Of a stretch of 31,145 bases of DNA, positions 29,891-31,145 are shown piece by piece. The first letter of the stretch is position 1, and each line of letters starts with the position of its first letter. The translations under genes were made by a program, and so were the position numbers. The notes under the pieces are model-generated. The model made no database searches, was not told the DNA's origin, and saw only the letters and a program-made list of their open reading frames with translations. Origin of the DNA: Lentisphaeraceae bacterium. GTDB lineage: Bacteria > Verrucomicrobiota > Kiritimatiellia > RFP12 > UBA1067. The DNA lies in contig SFPL01000020.1 in assembly GCA_004551905.1 (NCBI GenBank), forward strand, positions 1-31,145, read 5' to 3'.

Positions 29891-30997
29891 ATGCTCTATT
29901 ACATCGCCGAAGTTCTCAAGGGGTACTGGGGGCCGTTCCGGCTTCTGCAGTCCCACGTCTTCCTCCTCGCGGGCGGCACCTTCGCCGCCGCGCTCGCGGT
30001 CTACTTCGCGCTGCCGCGGCTCTGGGACCGGCTGCCGCGCGACCGCGGCAAGGCGATTCTCGGCGACATTGGCGGCATGCGCAGCGCGGGCAAGCCGACC
30101 GGGGCTGGCTTCTGGGTCACGCTCATCGCGCTTCCGGCGATCGTCCTCTTCGCGCCGCTCAAGCTCTGGGACATGGCGGTGATGCTCTCGCTCTACGCGG
30201 CGATGCTCTTCGGCTATCTCGACGACCGAGCGGCGGTTCCGTGGGGCGAGCTGAAGAAGGGGCTGCTGGACGCGGTGGTGTCGGTTGCGATCGCGGTTTT
30301 CGTGTTCCTCGGCCACGCCGAGCCTGTGGCGGGCTCGTCGTCTGCGATGATCACCTGGCTACCATTCGTGAAGGGCATCTGGCTCGTGCCGTGGTACCTC
30401 TATGTGCCGGCGGCGGCGGCGATCCTCTGGTTCACGATGAACGCGACGAACTGCTCTGACGGGGTGGACGGCCTTGCGGGGACGCTCACGGTGATCGCGC
30501 TCGCGATGCTGGCGTTCGTCCTCTATGTGGTGGTCGGCTACCGGCCGGTCGCGCACTACTTCCTCATCCCGGTCTACGCCGAGGCGGCGCGCTGGGCAAT
30601 CGTGGTGATGACGGTCGCTGGCGCGTTCGCGGGCTACCTCTGGTACAACGCGGAGCCGTCGAAGGTGCTGATGGGCGACGCGGGGAGCCGTTTCCTGGGC
30701 ATCCTCGTCGCCACCGCGTCGCTGATGACCGGCGATCCGCTCATAGTCCTTGCGCTCTCCCCGATCGTGCTGGTGAACGGCGGCGGCGGGCTCGGGAAGC
30801 TCGTCCTGCTCAGGGTCGCCAAGCGCGTCGGCTTCGACATCGGCGAGGGTAGCCTCATCCGCCGTATCCGCTTCCCGCTGCACGACCACTGCAAGAAGAA
30901 CCTCAAGTGGTCGAACGCCCAGGTGCTGATGCGCTTCGTGCTGCTGCAGCTGGTGGTAATGCCGGTGCTGCTGCTGGTGCTGCTCAAGGTGCGCTGA
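29891..30997 (+). CDS. mraY: Phospho-N-acetylmuramoyl-pentapeptide transferase
   Basis: A 368-residue integral membrane enzyme that moves phospho-MurNAc-pentapeptide onto undecaprenyl phosphate, forming lipid I. The start MLYYIAEVLKGYWGPFRLLQ aligns with the usual MraY N-terminus, which fixes ATG 29891; the upstream extension to 29849 is prmA and promoter sequence. Catalytic motifs: GYLDD (D111, D112), NCSDGVDGLAG (D190, D193), MGDAGSRFLG (D263), and RIRFPLHDHCKKN (H331, H333). The last is HDH where E. coli has HHH, and NCSDG replaces NLTDG. Length matches the family (about 360). It is leaderless by prediction. In most bacteria mraY sits in the dcw cluster; here its neighbours are prmA and murJ, and the downstream sequence has no gene before the window end. 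Confidence 0.94.
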   Translation: MLYYIAEVLKGYWGPFRLLQSHVFLLAGGTFAAALAVYFALPRLWDRLPRDRGKAILGDIGGMRSAGKPTGAGFWVTLIALPAIVLFAPLKLWDMAVMLSLYAAMLFGYLDDRAAVPWGELKKGLLDAVVSVAIAVFVFLGHAEPVAGSSSAMITWLPFVKGIWLVPWYLYVPAAAAILWFTMNATNCSDGVDGLAGTLTVIALAMLAFVLYVVVGYRPVAHYFLIPVYAEAARWAIVVMTVAGAFAGYLWYNAEPSKVLMGDAGSRFLGILVATASLMTGDPLIVLALSPIVLVNGGGGLGKLVLLRVAKRVGFDIGEGSLIRRIRFPLHDHCKKNLKWSNAQVLMRFVLLQLVVMPVLLLVLLKVR

Positions 30998-31041
30998 TCC
31001 CCCAGCCACGGATTACAAATCCCTAATTCTTCGCACAGGTA

Positions 31042-31057
31042 GGCCGTAGGAGGCGAC
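31042..31057 (+). repeat. Copy 2 of a GGCCGTAGGA intergenic element
   Basis: GGCCGTAGGAGGCGAC matches 3496-3511 at 14 of 16 positions. It lies 44 bp after the mraY stop and just before the strong hairpin at 31069-31099. Confidence 0.45.
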
Positions 31058-31068
31058 CTTTGTCCACA

Positions 31069-31099
31069 GGGCCGGGATGGCGTCGCGCCATCCCGGCCC
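31069..31099. terminator. Strong hairpin downstream of mraY, probable terminator
   Basis: A perfect 14-bp inverted repeat, GGGCCGGGATGGCG (31069-31082) and CGCCATCCCGGCCC (31086-31099), around a 3-nt loop. T-rich sequence begins about 8 nt later (31108-31122), so it is a plausible but not textbook intrinsic terminator. It could also be a dispersed palindromic repeat. Confidence 0.5.
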
Positions 31100-31111
31100 G
31101 TCCTGCATATT

Positions 31112-31145
31112 TTGACTTTTTTGCAGATTCCCCCTTGACTTTTGC
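31112..31145 (+). promoter_or_regulatory. Paired TTGACTTTT elements at the window edge
   Basis: TTGACTTTTTTGC (31112-31124) and TTGACTTTTGC (31135-31145) are near-identical and spaced 23 bp apart. Either TTGAC could be a -35 box for a gene beyond the window, or they may be operator half-sites. Nothing else is visible between the hairpin and the end. Confidence 0.25.

Noticed and set aside
1..31145. CRISPR arrays, tRNA/rRNA genes, transposases or phage genes
   Set aside because: None found: no regularly spaced identical repeats, no recognisable tRNA arms with CCA-end context, and no transposase or integrase motifs in the long frames.

Overview
The window is a GC-rich stretch of bacterial chromosome carrying 24 protein genes packed almost end to end. 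All are on the + strand except one, at 12705-14009. The gene content points to a Gram-negative, polysaccharide-degrading bacterium. It has lipid A genes (lpxA, lpxI, lpxB), murein precursor genes (mraY, murJ), a predicted outer-membrane beta-barrel and three exported glycoside hydrolases. LpxI instead of LpxH, a divergent MraY with an FPLHDH motif, and a V/A-type ATPase subunit suggest the Planctomycetota-Verrucomicrobiota-Chlamydiota group, most likely Kiritimatiellota or a relative. That placement is inferred from gene content and style and was not tested by phylogeny. I see no rRNA, tRNA, CRISPR array, insertion sequence or prophage.

Layout: (1) 187-3480, a LacZ-type GH2 beta-galactosidase with a Tat-like signal. 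(2) 3556-12692, a nine-gene run: ACT-domain protein, thrC, a phosphodiester-glycosidase-like secreted protein, a SurA-like protein lacking its PPIase domain, a SpoU/TrmH methyltransferase, lpxA, dnaX, a small secreted protein and a clan-A glycosidase. Several joints are 4-bp ATGA or TTGA overlaps. (3) 12705-14009 (-), a lone V/A-ATPase subunit B. (4) 14113-16073, lpxI-lpxB, divergent from it. (5) 16085-26390, a seven-gene run: secA, ispD, a metallophosphoesterase, rmlA, uvrB, a second GH2 enzyme and a YgjP-like metallopeptidase. (6) 26504-28772, a beta-barrel protein and murJ. (7) 28807-29882, a tiny basic protein and prmA. (8) 29891-30997, mraY, then a strong hairpin near the window end.

The most interesting feature is the transcription and translation architecture. 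Every transcription unit (eight of eight) begins with nearly the same element, TGGTATAATAC (an extended -10 plus a conserved AC or ACGC just downstream), usually without a recognisable -35. At ACT, mraY and probably lacZ the element sits 6-7 nt before the ATG, and at secA 10 nt before it. The predicted mRNAs therefore start at or within a few bases of the start codon (leaderless). At lpxB/secA and prmA/mraY the upstream gene's TAA stop codon is part of the next gene's TATAAT box. At murJ the box is read as coding sequence.

A second recurring oddity is a set of degenerate tandem 7- or 8-nt microrepeats: inside lacZ, inside prmA, and between the YgjP-like and beta-barrel genes. They resemble the short tandemly repeated sequences known from cyanobacteria. 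Other points to follow up are the orphan ATPase B subunit, the SurA-like protein with a Cys/His-rich tail, the altered active-site motif in the phosphodiester-glycosidase-like protein, and glycosidases fused translationally to the ends of housekeeping operons.
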